Below are positions 22,208 through 31,124 of a DNA stretch of 64,000 nucleotides, piece by piece (positions within the stretch are counted from its first letter, which is position 1; each line of letters starts with the position of its first letter). The notes below the pieces were generated by a model. The model was not told the origin of the DNA. It made no database searches and saw nothing but the letters and a program-made list of their open reading frames with translations. Where the stretch lies: positions 6,386,001 to 6,450,000 of the forward strand of contig NZ_JANADO010000001.1 of assembly GCF_024199845.1 (NCBI RefSeq). The letters are read 5' to 3'. Source of the stretch: Bradyrhizobium sp. CCGB12. Its GTDB lineage: Bacteria; Pseudomonadota; Alphaproteobacteria; Rhizobiales; Xanthobacteraceae. Position numbers and translations under genes: made by a program.

Positions 22208-22288
22208 CGTCATTGCGAGCGCAGCGGAAGCAATCCAGAATCCCTCCGCGGAGACACTCTGGATTGCTTCGCTGCGCTCGCAATGACG
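22208..22288. repeat. Intergenic palindromic repeat, family B copy 2
   Basis: Ends CGTCATTGCGAGCGCAGC and GCTGCGCTCGCAATGACG, inner arms GAAGCAATCCAGA and TCTGGATTGCTTC. It sits in the gap between the convergent glycerate kinase and marR genes and may serve as a bidirectional terminator. Confidence 0.88.
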
Positions 22289-22308
22289 GGCGGTGACAGC
22301 CGTCCCGC

Positions 22309-22830
22309 TCAAAACTCGTTGGCGATCTTCGACAGCATCGCGAGCAGGGCTTCGCGGTTGGCCTGGCCGAGCAGATCGTTCAGCCGCGCCTCGTGCTTGG
22401 TGGCGACGAGCTTCTTGGCGCGGGCCAGCACCGCCTTGCCCTTGTCGGTCAGCACCAGGATGTGCGAGCGGCGGTCGTTGGTGGAGCGGATCCGCGCGCA
22501 AAGGTCGCGGCTCTCGAGATTGTCGAGCATCGCCACGAAATTCGGCCTGAGGATGCCGAGCGTCGAGGCGATCTCGGTCTGGTTACGCCCCGGATTTTTC
22601 TCGACCAGCAGCAGCACGGAAAATTGTGCCGGCGTGAGCTGGAGCGAGGCCATGCAGCGCAGGAAGTTCTCGAATACCTTGAGCTGCGCCCGCTTCAGCA
22701 CATAGCCGAGCTGTTCGGAGAGTTCGCCGAGCTGGAGCGCCTCAGGCTGGGGGTCAGCCGCGTCCTTGCGGCCCTTGGCCAGGTCGGCCGGCTTTTCAGA
22801 GGACTTTTCAGCGGTTTTGGAAACGGTCAT
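22309..22830 (-). CDS. MarR-family regulator (CouR/hydroxycinnamate type suspected)
   Basis: A 173-residue winged-helix repressor. After a charged, lysine-rich 40-residue tail, the MarR core runs from about 50 to 170: LTPAQFSVLLLVEKNPGRNQTEIASTLG, the recognition helix LRPNFVAMLDNLESRDLCARI and the wing STNDRRSHILVLTDKG. MarR proteins of aromatic catabolism are usually released from DNA by an aromatic acid or its CoA ester; CouR of Rhodopseudomonas responds to p-coumaroyl-CoA. It is divergent from a Liv operon whose promoter carries an inverted repeat. The family is certain; the CouR assignment is inference from context and shared dyads. Confidence 0.88.
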   Translation of the reverse strand: MTVSKTAEKSSEKPADLAKGRKDAADPQPEALQLGELSEQLGYVLKRAQLKVFENFLRCMASLQLTPAQFSVLLLVEKNPGRNQTEIASTLGILRPNFVAMLDNLESRDLCARIRSTNDRRSHILVLTDKGKAVLARAKKLVATKHEARLNDLLGQANREALLAMLSKIANEF

Positions 22831-22881
22831 CGCCTCGTGCTCGTATTCCCGCTAAATTCGGGGCGGGTCGTTTGCCCGCCC

Positions 22882-22910
22882 TTGAAGTTATATTTGATAA
22901 TTGTTATGGA
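22882..22910 (+). promoter_or_regulatory. Candidate sigma-70 promoter of the second Liv operon
   Basis: TTGAAG (22882-22887), 17-base spacer, TATGGA (22905-22910). It reads towards the livH gene at 23010 and overlaps the inverted repeat described separately, so repressor binding there would occlude RNA polymerase. Confidence 0.55.
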
Positions 22911-22923
22911 CCATATCAAATAT
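22890..22923. promoter_or_regulatory. Inverted repeat, candidate MarR operator
   Basis: Arms ATATTTGATA (22890-22899) and TATCAAATAT (22914-22923) are perfect 10-bp inverse complements 14 bases apart. Inside is a second half-symmetric dyad GTTAT-GGACC-ATATC (22903-22917) that resembles dyads at 34207 and 39071. It lies between marR and the Liv operon. Confidence 0.7.
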
Positions 22924-23009
22924 CGTCAGCGTTTTTCAATGGCTGTGAGCGGACCGTCCACCGCAATCGGGAGGACCGGTCCCTGATCTTTTAGGGGGAG
23001 CGTCCGGTC

Positions 23010-24050
23010 TTGAATACCACCATCATGCTGTTCCTGGTGCAGGACGGCATCACCAATGGCGCGATCTATGCGCTGCTCGGCCTTGCGCTGGTGCTGGTGT
23101 TCGCCGTCACCCGGGTCATCCTCATTCCCCAGGGCGAATTCGTCACCTATGGCGCGCTGACCTATGCCTCTCTGGCCGCGGGCCAGATGCCGGGCACGGC
23201 AAAGCTGGCGCTTGCCCTCGGTGTCGGCGCCTTCGCCTTCGACCTGTTCGTGGCGCGCAAGGCGCTGCACGGGCGGCTGATCCTGCGCAGCTTCGTCACC
23301 AACATCGTGCTGCCGGCCATCGTGCTGGCGCTGACCCTGTACTTCGCCGCGCAGAAGCCGCCGGTTGCCATCTGCATCGCGCTGTCGCTGGTGATCGTGG
23401 CGATGATCGGTCTGTATCTCTACCGCATCGCGTTCCAGCCGCTGGCGCACACCTCCGTGCTGGTGCTGCTGATCGCATCGGTGGGCGTCCATCTCGCGCT
23501 GCAGGGACTTGGCCTGCTGTTCTTCGGTGCCGAAGGCCAGCGCGGACCGGCCGTGCTGTCCGGCGCCTTTACCGCCGGCGCGCTGCGCTTCACCGGCCAG
23601 AGCATCACCGTCTACGCCATCACCATCGCCTTCATCGTCGCCCTCTGGCTGTTCTTCGGGCTGACGCTCTACGGCAAGGCGCTGCGCGCGACCGCCGTAA
23701 ACCGGTTAGGGGCGCGGCTGGCCGGCATCCGCACCACACTGTCAGGGCAGATCGCCTTCCTGCTGGCGTCCGTGATCGGCGCGCTGTCGGGTATCCTGAT
23801 CGTGCCGATCACGACGCTCTATTACGACTCGGGCTTCCTGATCGGCCTGAAGGGCTTTGTCGCCGCGATCATCGGCGGCCTCGTCAGCTATCCCCTCACC
23901 GCCGTCGCAGCACTGGTCGTCGGCATCGTCGAGGCGTTCTCGTCCTTCTATGCCTCCAACTACAAGGAGGTGATCGTCTTCATGCTGCTGATCCCCGTGC
24001 TGCTGCTGCGCTCGCTCGCCGCGCCCGCGGTCGAGGAAGAGAAGGACTGA
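23010..24050 (+). CDS. Branched-chain-type ABC permease (LivH) of the orphan operon
   Basis: A 346-residue inner-membrane permease with about nine hydrophobic segments. The start is TTG 23010, with GGGGGAG nine bases upstream; an ATG at 23025 is possible. LivH traits include QDGITNGAIYALLGLALVLVFAVTRVILIPQGEFV at the N-terminus (no more than the GAIYALLGLA core is conserved), the EAA loop ALRATAVNRLGARLAGI near 230, and GLVSYPLTAVAALVVGIVEAF near 290. It is first in an operon regulated from the MarR promoter region. No binding protein gene follows. Confidence 0.9.
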   Translation: MNTTIMLFLVQDGITNGAIYALLGLALVLVFAVTRVILIPQGEFVTYGALTYASLAAGQMPGTAKLALALGVGAFAFDLFVARKALHGRLILRSFVTNIVLPAIVLALTLYFAAQKPPVAICIALSLVIVAMIGLYLYRIAFQPLAHTSVLVLLIASVGVHLALQGLGLLFFGAEGQRGPAVLSGAFTAGALRFTGQSITVYAITIAFIVALWLFFGLTLYGKALRATAVNRLGARLAGIRTTLSGQIAFLLASVIGALSGILIVPITTLYYDSGFLIGLKGFVAAIIGGLVSYPLTAVAALVVGIVEAFSSFYASNYKEVIVFMLLIPVLLLRSLAAPAVEEEKD

Positions 24051-24057
24051 CGCCAAG

Positions 24058-25827
24058 ATGCAGAGCCGGCTTCCCATCCTCGTCTTCGCGCTCGTCATGG
24101 CGGCGATCCCGTTCGTCCCGGGCATGCCTCCGTTCTGGATCGTGCTGCTCGACAATATCGGCCTTGCCGCCCTCGTCGCCATGGGCCTCGTGCTGCTCAC
24201 CGGCGTCGGCGGCCTGACCTCCTTCGGGCAGGCAGCCTTCGTCGGCTTCGGCGCCTATACCACCGCGGTGCTGTCGACGGCCTACGGCCTGTCGCCGTGG
24301 CTGACGCTGCCGTTGTCGCTCGTCGTCAGCGGATCGCTGGCGGTGCTGCTCGGCCTGATCACGGTCCGCCTGTCCGGCCACTATCTGCCGCTCGGCACGC
24401 TCGCCTGGGGGTTAGGGCTGTTCTACCTCTTCAGCAAGCTGGAATTCTTAGGGAGAAACGACGGCATCTCGGCAATCCCGCCGCTGTCGATCGGCACGTT
24501 CAAGATGCTCTCGCCCGGCTCGATCTACTACGCGATCTGGGTCGCCGTGATCCTGTCGGCCCTGCTCACGATGAACCTGCTGGACTCCCGCACGGGCCGC
24601 GCCATCCGCGCGCTGCGCCGCGGGCACGTCGCGGCCGAGGCGTTCGGCGTGCACACGCCGCGCGCAAAGCTGCTGGTGTTCATCCATGCCGCCGTGCTCG
24701 CCGGCCTCTCCGGCTGGCTCTACGCCCATCTGCAGCGCGCGGTGAACCCGACGCCGTTCGGCGCGCATATGGGCATCGAATATCTCTTCATCGCGGTGGT
24801 CGGCGGCGCCGGCTATGTCTGGGGCGGCGTGCTGGGCGCAGCCATCGTCGTGATCCTGAAAGAGGTGCTGCAGAGCTATCTGCCGCTGATCCTGCCCGGC
24901 TCCGGCCAGGTCGAGACCATCGTGTTCGGCATCATGCTGGTGGCGCTGCTGCAACTCGCGCCCGGCGGCCTCTGGCCGTGGCTGATGTCGTTCCTGCCGG
25001 AGCGCACCGGTGGAAGGAAGCCGGACACCTCGCTGAAGCTGGAGCATCGCCCCCGCGCGCCCGGCGAGGCCAGCATCCTGCTTCAGGTCGACAAGGCACG
25101 AAAGCAGTTCGGCGGCGTGGTCGCGGTCAACAACGTCTCTTTCGACGTCCAGGCCCGCGAGATCGTCGCGCTGATCGGCCCGAACGGCGCCGGCAAGAGC
25201 ACGACGTTCAACCTGATCACCGGTGTGCTGTCGGCGACTTCAGGCTCGATCTCGGTGCTCGGCAAGAAGGTCGACAAAGCGCCGCCGCAGGAGATCGTCA
25301 AGCTCGGCATCTCCCGCACCTTCCAGCACGTCAAGCTGGTGCCTGATATGACCGTGCTGGAGAACGTCGCGATCGGCGCGCATCTGCGCGGCCATTCGGG
25401 GCCGATCTCCTCGATGCTGCGGCTCGACCGCGCTGACGAGGCCAAGCTGCTCGCGGAAGCCGCGCGCCAGATCGAGCGCGTCGGACTTGCCGAGCAGATG
25501 CACCAGCTCGCAGGCAGCCTTTCGCTCGGCCAGCAGCGCATCGTCGAGATCGCCCGCGCGCTCTGCGTCGATCCGATGCTACTGTTGCTCGACGAGCCGG
25601 CCGCGGGCCTGCGCCACATGGAAAAGCAGCAGCTGGCGGCGCTGCTGCGCGAGTTGCGCGACGGCGGCATGAGCGTGCTGCTGGTCGAGCACGACATGGG
25701 CTTCGTCATGAACCTCGCCGACCGCATCGTGGTGCTCGATTTCGGCACCAAGATCGCGGAGGGCACCCCCGCCACGATCAAGACCAATCCCGAAGTCATC
25801 AAGGCCTATCTCGGAGTGGCGGCATGA
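24058..25827 (+). CDS. LivM-LivG fusion: permease joined to ATPase
   Basis: A 589-residue single chain. Residues 1-320 are a LivM-type permease ([24 protein letters not shown] near 43, EAA loop [16 protein letters not shown] near 183). A hydrophilic linker of about 20 residues leads to a complete LivG ATPase from about 340: Walker [11 protein letters not shown] near 376, [12 protein letters not shown], signature [15 protein letters not shown], Walker [13 protein letters not shown], and the LivG end VIKAYLG. Such fusions are known in Liv-type transporters. The stop overlaps the next ATPase start as ATGA. Confidence 0.93.
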   Translation: MQSRLPILVFALVMAAIPFVPGMPPFWIVLLDNIGLAALVAMGLVLLTGVGGLTSFGQAAFVGFGAYTTAVLSTAYGLSPWLTLPLSLVVSGSLAVLLGLITVRLSGHYLPLGTLAWGLGLFYLFSKLEFLGRNDGISAIPPLSIGTFKMLSPGSIYYAIWVAVILSALLTMNLLDSRTGRAIRALRRGHVAAEAFGVHTPRAKLLVFIHAAVLAGLSGWLYAHLQRAVNPTPFGAHMGIEYLFIAVVGGAGYVWGGVLGAAIVVILKEVLQSYLPLILPGSGQVETIVFGIMLVALLQLAPGGLWPWLMSFLPERTGGRKPDTSLKLEHRPRAPGEASILLQVDKARKQFGGVVAVNNVSFDVQAREIVALIGPNGAGKSTTFNLITGVLSATSGSISVLGKKVDKAPPQEIVKLGISRTFQHVKLVPDMTVLENVAIGAHLRGHSGPISSMLRLDRADEAKLLAEAARQIERVGLAEQMHQLAGSLSLGQQRIVEIARALCVDPMLLLLDEPAAGLRHMEKQQLAALLRELRDGGMSVLLVEHDMGFVMNLADRIVVLDFGTKIAEGTPATIKTNPEVIKAYLGVAA

Positions 25828-26555
25828 GCGCGCTGTTGTCCGTCACCGACGCGCATGTCGCCTACGGCAAGGTCGAGGCCGTGCGTTCGGTCTCGCTCGA
25901 GGTCGGGGCCAACCAGATTGTCACCATCGTCGGCGCCAACGGCGCCGGCAAGACCACGCTGCTTTCGGCCATCATGGGCATTCTGCCGCTGAAGGGCCGC
26001 GTCACCTTCGCCGGCCAGGATCTCGCCCGACTCGACATCGAGGACCGCGTCGCGATGGGCCTCGGCCTCGTTCCCGAGCACCGCGAATTGTTCGTGACCA
26101 TGAACGTCGAGGACAATCTCGAGCTGGGCGCCTTCCGGATCGAGCGAAGCAAGGCGAAATCCTCGATGGAGCGGGTCTACACGCTGTTCCCGCGGCTGAA
26201 GGAGCGTCGCAAGCAGCTCGCCGGCACGCTCTCCGGCGGCGAGCAGCAGATGCTCGCGATGGGCCGCGCGCTGATGGGCGAGCCGAAGCTCCTGATGCTG
26301 GATGAGCCGAGCCTCGGCCTCGCCCCGATCATCGTCGCCGACATCTTCCGCATCGTCACCGAGCTGCGCGCCAGCGGCGTCTCCGTGCTACTGGTCGAGC
26401 AAAACGCACAGGCCGCGCTGAAGATCGCGGACCAGGCCTATGTGATGGAGCTCGGCGAGTTCGTGCTCAGCGGCAAGGCCAGCGACATCGCGGCGAACGA
26501 GCGCGTGGCGGCGAGCTATCTCGGCTTCCAGCACGAAGGTGAGAGTGTGATCTGA
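25824..26555 (+). CDS. Branched-chain-type ABC transporter ATPase (LivF)
   Basis: A 243-residue ATPase completing the permease/ATPase set. Walker A VGANGAGKTTLLSA, GLGLVPEHRELF (the LivF-type loop, with EHREL in place of QGRG), signature LSGGEQQMLAMGRAL and Walker B LLMLDEPSLGLAP are present. The start overlaps the fusion gene by four bases. The next gene is on the opposite strand, so the operon ends here without a periplasmic binding protein. Confidence 0.93.
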   Translation: MSALLSVTDAHVAYGKVEAVRSVSLEVGANQIVTIVGANGAGKTTLLSAIMGILPLKGRVTFAGQDLARLDIEDRVAMGLGLVPEHRELFVTMNVEDNLELGAFRIERSKAKSSMERVYTLFPRLKERRKQLAGTLSGGEQQMLAMGRALMGEPKLLMLDEPSLGLAPIIVADIFRIVTELRASGVSVLLVEQNAQAALKIADQAYVMELGEFVLSGKASDIAANERVAASYLGFQHEGESVI

Positions 26556-26599
26556 TTCGCTTACTCTCCCCTCCAGGGGAGGGCAAGCGAGCAAAAGCT

Positions 26600-28165
26600 T
26601 CATTCCCGGGGAAGTCCTGCCTTGCGCAAACCGTCGGCGATCCGTTCTCGCTGCATGAGGCACGTTGGATGATCCGTCGGCGAACTCTGGTGAAATTGAG
26701 CCACGCTGAAATTCGGGTCGAGAGCGAGCCCCGCCCGCACCGATGTCCGTGCGTCTTCGATGCGACCGAGATGGGCGAACGCTGCAGCGAGAAAGAAGTG
26801 GACGAACGGCGCAATATTCCGATTGGTCTCGATTGACCGCCTGAACCACTGAACGGCAGCTTCGTCGGCCCCGAGATATGATTGCGCGACGCCCGCCGTA
26901 TTCAACCAGGAGGAGGCCTTCTGATCGCGGGGAGAGAGTCGGAACGCTTCCGCGATGTGACCTTCGGTCTCCTCTGCGCGACCGAGATTACACTTCCCAA
27001 GTCCAATCCAGGCATGGGCGGTGGCCAGGTTCCGATCCAGCGTCAACGCTCGCTCGCATTCGGCAATGCCCTCGACGGCCCGTTTTGTGAAAATCTGGAC
27101 GACACCCATCAGGCAATGGGCCCGCGCGTGACTGGGCGTGCGAGCAATGATCCCGACCAAGAAAGTCTCGACCAACCGCAGAGGTTCTCTGCGGTCGATC
27201 AGCATGGACGTTGACCGCATTGTATCGACATCGGCCATGCCAACCATGGCCTCGATATTCCCGGCGTCCAGGCGAAGGGCCTGTTCGAAGAACGGGCGCG
27301 CCTGCGACAGGCTTGCCGGGTCCGTTCCGCGATTGAGATAGGCCATGCCCTGAAAATACAGGTCCATCGAATCCGGATGCGGCGCCCGCGCGGCACGCCG
27401 TGCCTCCGCCGTGACGAGCTCCGTTCCGAGTTGATTGGCAAGACGGGCGCCAATCTCGTCCTGCATGTCGAAGAGGTCGGCGATCTGCTTGTCGAAACGT
27501 TCTGCCCATACATGGTTGCCGGTTTCGGCATCGATGAGCTGGGCGTTGATGCGCATCCTGGTTTCGACCCGCTGCACCGAGCCCTCGAGCACGTAGCGAA
27601 CGCCGAGTTCGCGCCCGACCTGCTTCAGATCGACATGCCGTCCCCTGTAAGCGAAGGCCGTGTTGCGGCCGATCACGAAGACGCCGGCCAGCCGAGATAG
27701 ATCGGTCGTCAGGCTCTCGGTCACGCCATCGACGAAATAATCTTGCGCGGGGTCCGGGCTCAGATTGGCAAAGGGCAGAACGACAAGCGACGGCTTACCT
27801 GACATGAGCCCGGATGAGCCACTGACGTTGATCGTCGCCGGCGCCTCGCACACCAACGCGATGAAACGAACACCCTTGCGCGGAAACGTCTTGATGAGGC
27901 GCTGCTCGTCTCCGGAGTCGCCGATTGCCTTCCGCGCCGCGTTGAGGCACGTGGTCAGGGCGACGTCCGAGATGGCCCGGCCCTGCCAGATGACGTCAAC
28001 GAGATTTTCCTTGGTGATGACGCGCTCGCGATTGCAGATCAGATAGGCGATGAGATCGAACACCTGCGGCGCGATGGAAACGACCCCCGCCCCGCGGCAT
28101 AGCTCGCGTCGCTCGGTATCGAGTGAATAATCGTCAAAGATATAGCGCAAGTCACTTCCCCGCAC
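26600..28165 (-). CDS. CadC-like regulator: OmpR-type winged helix plus TPR region
   Basis: A 521-residue cytoplasmic-looking regulator. Residues 1-105 form an OmpR/PhoB-type DNA-binding domain (YSLDTERRELCRGAG, APQVFDLIAYLICNRERVITKENL, FPRKGVRFIA). No clear transmembrane span follows, unlike true CadC. Residues 125-265 match the TolB-like/FlgO-like region common in these proteins (LVVLPFANLSPDPAQDYFVDG, RVETRMRINAQLIDAETGNHVWAERFD). From about 270 a series of TPR-like helices runs to the end. Start GTG 28165 is tentative; a TTG at 28150 has GGGGAAG before it. It is divergent from the tctC-like gene and may control it. Confidence 0.82.
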   Translation of the reverse strand: MRGSDLRYIFDDYSLDTERRELCRGAGVVSIAPQVFDLIAYLICNRERVITKENLVDVIWQGRAISDVALTTCLNAARKAIGDSGDEQRLIKTFPRKGVRFIALVCEAPATINVSGSSGLMSGKPSLVVLPFANLSPDPAQDYFVDGVTESLTTDLSRLAGVFVIGRNTAFAYRGRHVDLKQVGRELGVRYVLEGSVQRVETRMRINAQLIDAETGNHVWAERFDKQIADLFDMQDEIGARLANQLGTELVTAEARRAARAPHPDSMDLYFQGMAYLNRGTDPASLSQARPFFEQALRLDAGNIEAMVGMADVDTMRSTSMLIDRREPLRLVETFLVGIIARTPSHARAHCLMGVVQIFTKRAVEGIAECERALTLDRNLATAHAWIGLGKCNLGRAEETEGHIAEAFRLSPRDQKASSWLNTAGVAQSYLGADEAAVQWFRRSIETNRNIAPFVHFFLAAAFAHLGRIEDARTSVRAGLALDPNFSVAQFHQSSPTDHPTCLMQRERIADGLRKAGLPRE

Positions 28166-28313
28166 GCGCGGTCGATCGTTGAAATCCGCCGACCGGAGAA
28201 TAAGCCGCCGCTAAGGAAAAAGTAAGCTGGCGACCAAGCCTGTTGGCCCCCGGGCATGATAAACCAGGGGTAGAACGCGCGCGAAAGCGCTGGGCCGCGC
28301 AGGGAGACAGCTC

Positions 28314-29291
28314 ATGATCACGCGCCGCGACATATTGACCGCGTCGGCCGGTCTCGCGATCTGCGCTACATCTGGCGTGCCGCCGATGCTCGCGCAGCCG
28401 CTCGCAAGAACCGCGCACATCCTGACGACCACCGCGCCGGGGCTGCTCGACGCGCTGGCGCGGCTCCTGGCTGAACAGATGGGCGACTATGCGTCGACCA
28501 TCGTGGTCGAGAGCCGGCCCGGAGCAGCAGGGCGTATCGCGGTAGAGGCGGTGAAGAGCGCCAACGCCGACGGATCGGTCATGTTGTTCGGGCCGCTCGG
28601 CTTCATGGTATTGTTCCCGCACATCTACAAGACGCTGAGATACCAGCCACGCGATTTCACACCGGTGTCGGCGGTAGCGTCGGCCCCTGCCTTTCTGACC
28701 GTAGGACCGAAGGTACCCGCTGAGGTCAGGACGGTTGCCGACTTTGTCGTCTGGTGTCGGGCCAATCCGCAGCTCGCCACCTATGGCACGCCCGGCGTCG
28801 GAACCACGCTGCATTTTCTCGGCATGATGCTGGGACGAAGCGCCGGTATCGAATTTCTTCACGTACCCTATCAGGGTGTTGGAGCGATTCACGATCTGAC
28901 CAAGGGCGTGATCGCGGCCGCCCTGATGCCGATCGGCAGCTCGCTTGGACTGGTTCAATCCGGCGATCTCCGTGCGCTGGCCACAACCGGGCCCCGCCGC
29001 TGCCAGTTCGTTCCGGCAGTGCCGACGGTGAGGGAAGCGGGATACCCGGCGCTCGAGGATCTCACATGGCTGGGCTTCTTCGTTCCAGCGAAGACGCCGC
29101 CCTCGATCGTCGCCAAGCTCAATGCCGCGATCCAGGCGGCGCAGTCCACCAACGAGGTCAAGGCCGGCATGGAAAAGCTGGCCGTCGATCCGCACGCAAT
29201 CGCCATGGGAGATTTCGCCCAGTTGATCGCATCCGAATCCCACCGGTGGAAGGCGATCGTGCAGGAAACGGGGTTCGTTCCCACCGACTGA
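28314..29291 (+). CDS. TctC/Bug-family tripartite tricarboxylate transporter receptor
   Basis: A 325-residue periplasmic receptor of the Bug family. N-terminal MITRRDILTASAG is a twin-arginine-like signal followed by a hydrophobic stretch and a PPMLAQ end. Family features: ESRPGAAGRIAVEAVKSANADG near residue 65, the YQPRDFTPVSAVA block near 107, and GTPGVGTTLHFLG near 150. No TctA or TctB permease genes are in the window, so it is an orphan receptor, which is common for Bug proteins. AGGGAGA precedes the start. The methyltransferase gene follows after 18 bases. Confidence 0.9.
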   Translation: MITRRDILTASAGLAICATSGVPPMLAQPLARTAHILTTTAPGLLDALARLLAEQMGDYASTIVVESRPGAAGRIAVEAVKSANADGSVMLFGPLGFMVLFPHIYKTLRYQPRDFTPVSAVASAPAFLTVGPKVPAEVRTVADFVVWCRANPQLATYGTPGVGTTLHFLGMMLGRSAGIEFLHVPYQGVGAIHDLTKGVIAAALMPIGSSLGLVQSGDLRALATTGPRRCQFVPAVPTVREAGYPALEDLTWLGFFVPAKTPPSIVAKLNAAIQAAQSTNEVKAGMEKLAVDPHAIAMGDFAQLIASESHRWKAIVQETGFVPTD

Positions 29292-29309
29292 ACAGACAGA
29301 GGGAAACAT

Positions 29310-30326
29310 ATGAGCTGGCCAGCATCCGTGCACGATCTCGTGCAATCCCATCGCATCACCGCGGTGATCTATGCTGCAGCGAAGCTCGATCTCGCCGAGG
29401 CTATCGGTGATGACGAGAAGCCGGTGGCCGAACTCGCCCGGCTCGTGTCCGCCGATGAAGGTGCGCTGCGCAGACTGCTTATCGGCATAGCAACGCTTGG
29501 GCTCTGCAAGCAGGTTGACGGCGACCGGTTCGCCATGACCGAGCTCGGCCGGCAGCTCGACGCGGCGGCCGAGCCATCCTTCAAGGACTGGGTTCTCTTC
29601 GAGGGCGAGATGCTCGCGCAATCCTGGAGCGGACTGGTGGATTCGGTTCGTACCGGAAGAACCGCGACGCAGCTGCGCGGCGACGGTGCAGACCGGTATG
29701 CCGCGACAGGCCAGGCGACTGAATGGACGCGCCGGTTCAACGCCGCGATGGTCAATCTCACGCGGACCATGGTTCCAAAGATCGTGGCGGCCCATGATTT
29801 TGCGGCCGCACGCGTCGTGATGGATGTCGGCGGCGGCATCGGCGAATTGATCGGCGGCGTGCTCCAGCGCGTCTCGCATCTCGAGGGCATCACCTTCGAT
29901 CTTGCGCGATGCGAGGCGGACGCGCACGCACATTTCGATCGGCTTGGTCTCGCCTCCCGCTGCAGGTTCGTCGCCGGCAGTTTCTTCGAGAAGATTCCCG
30001 GCGGCGTCGACACCATCCTGATGAAGAGCATCCTTCACAATTGGGACGACAACCGCTGCGCCCTCATTCTGCGCAACTGCCGGGACGCGCTGGCGCCCGG
30101 CGGAACGCTGATTGTCATCGAGAGGATCTTGCCCGAGCTCGCTACGACGGATCCCGAGCACCGCTCCTGCGTCATGAGCGACCTCAACATGCTGCGCGGC
30201 CCCGGCGGACGCGAGCGCACGTACTCCGAGTATCGCAGGCTTGTTATTCCGGCAGGCTTCATTTTCACGGGCATCACCGGCATCGGCCCTTTCAGCCTTG
30301 TCGAATTCAAGAGAGCTCGGCGTTGA
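29310..30326 (+). CDS. SAM-dependent O-methyltransferase (Methyltransf_2 family)
   Basis: A 338-residue methyltransferase of the plant-like/antibiotic O-methyltransferase family. The N-terminal 90 residues form a winged-helix dimerisation domain (RITAVIYAAAKLDLAEAIGD, LLIGIATLGL). The SAM site is VVMDVGGGIGEL near residue 168. MKSILHNWDDNRC near 238 holds the proposed catalytic histidine, and the end RERTYSEYRRLVIPAGF is typical. It is probably cotranscribed with the TctC-like receptor. The acceptor is unknown; small hydroxylated aromatics are usual for the family. Confidence 0.85.
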   Translation: MSWPASVHDLVQSHRITAVIYAAAKLDLAEAIGDDEKPVAELARLVSADEGALRRLLIGIATLGLCKQVDGDRFAMTELGRQLDAAAEPSFKDWVLFEGEMLAQSWSGLVDSVRTGRTATQLRGDGADRYAATGQATEWTRRFNAAMVNLTRTMVPKIVAAHDFAAARVVMDVGGGIGELIGGVLQRVSHLEGITFDLARCEADAHAHFDRLGLASRCRFVAGSFFEKIPGGVDTILMKSILHNWDDNRCALILRNCRDALAPGGTLIVIERILPELATTDPEHRSCVMSDLNMLRGPGGRERTYSEYRRLVIPAGFIFTGITGIGPFSLVEFKRARR

Positions 30327-30370
30327 GGGTTTCTTCTGTCTTTTGGGAGAAGACGAGCGCCAGCGGCGCG

Positions 30371-31003
30371 TTATGACGCTCCTCTCGCCTTCTCCCCCTT
30401 CAGCGCCGCAACCTCCGCCTCGAGCTCTGCGATCTTCGCATCCCTCTCCGCAAGCGCAGCCGCCACATCCGCCGCGTCGAACTTCTGCGGAATGTGCTGC
30501 GGGCAGTTGGTGTCCCACGCCGCGATCTTGAACAGGATCACCTGCTCGGGGCGGGCACGATATCCCCTGGGCATCAGCGACGTCGTCAGCGCCTCGTCGT
30601 CCTCGACCACGCGCGCCTCGCCCCAGATCTTCACCCGGCGGCGATGGGCGTAGTCCATTACGAAGATATAGGCCCTGGCATTCTCCGAGAGGTTGCCCTG
30701 GGTGATGAACTGCTGGTTGCCGGCATAGTCGGCGAAGGCGAGCGTCTGCTTGTCCAGCACCTTGAGAAAACCTTTTGGCCCACCGCGGTGCTGGATGTAG
30801 GGCTGGCCGTCCCCCGAAGCGGTCGCGAAATAGAAGCTATTGGCATCACCAAGGAAGGTCGCGAGGTTGTCGTCGACCTCGGTGCGCCAGCCGCGCTGCT
30901 CGCTGCGGGCATAGGCCTCGCGCGAGCCCTTGCGCGCCTGAATCGACTTCACCGCCGGCGAGAAGGCGACGTCGCTGGCATAGGTATCGGCTGCTGTCGT
31001 CAT
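30371..31003 (-). CDS. Pyridoxamine 5'-phosphate oxidase-like flavoprotein
   Basis: A 210-residue split-barrel protein of the PNPOx-like family. Start ATG 31003 has AGGAG eight bases upstream. The N-terminal part contains VKSIQARKGSREAYAR, then DNLATFLGDANSFYFATASGDGQPYIQHRGGPKGFL split between strands of the barrel, typical of FMN-binding relatives. The last 35 residues form a charged coiled-coil (AALAERDAKIAELEAEVAALKGE). The substrate is not predictable. It is divergent from a LysR regulator that may control it. Confidence 0.82.
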   Translation of the reverse strand: MTTAADTYASDVAFSPAVKSIQARKGSREAYARSEQRGWRTEVDDNLATFLGDANSFYFATASGDGQPYIQHRGGPKGFLKVLDKQTLAFADYAGNQQFITQGNLSENARAYIFVMDYAHRRRVKIWGEARVVEDDEALTTSLMPRGYRARPEQVILFKIAAWDTNCPQHIPQKFDAADVAAALAERDAKIAELEAEVAALKGEKARGAS

Positions 31004-31088
31004 CGGAACGTCTCCTGAAATTCCGGCGCATTCCTACGTCTTTCACTCCCCAAGATGGGCCTGCCGGATGCTAAAACAATCTCGCCAC

Positions 31089-31116
31089 TTGACACTTCAT
31101 CGTTGCAGTATATGCA
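31089..31116 (+). promoter_or_regulatory. Promoter and T-N11-A box before the LysR gene
   Basis: TTGACA (31089-31094), 16-base spacer, TATGCA (31111-31116). The spacer end and -10 hold a dyad TGCA-GTATA-TGCA (31104-31116), which fits the LysR T-N11-A rule. The -10 ends only eight bases before the ATG at 31125, so the mRNA would be leaderless or nearly so. Confidence 0.55.
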
Positions 31117-31124
31117 ATAATGGC

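Noticed and set aside
28152..30518. A 788-codon minus-strand open frame opposite tctC and the methyltransferase
   Set aside because: No domain is seen, and the plus-strand genes have good starts and motifs.
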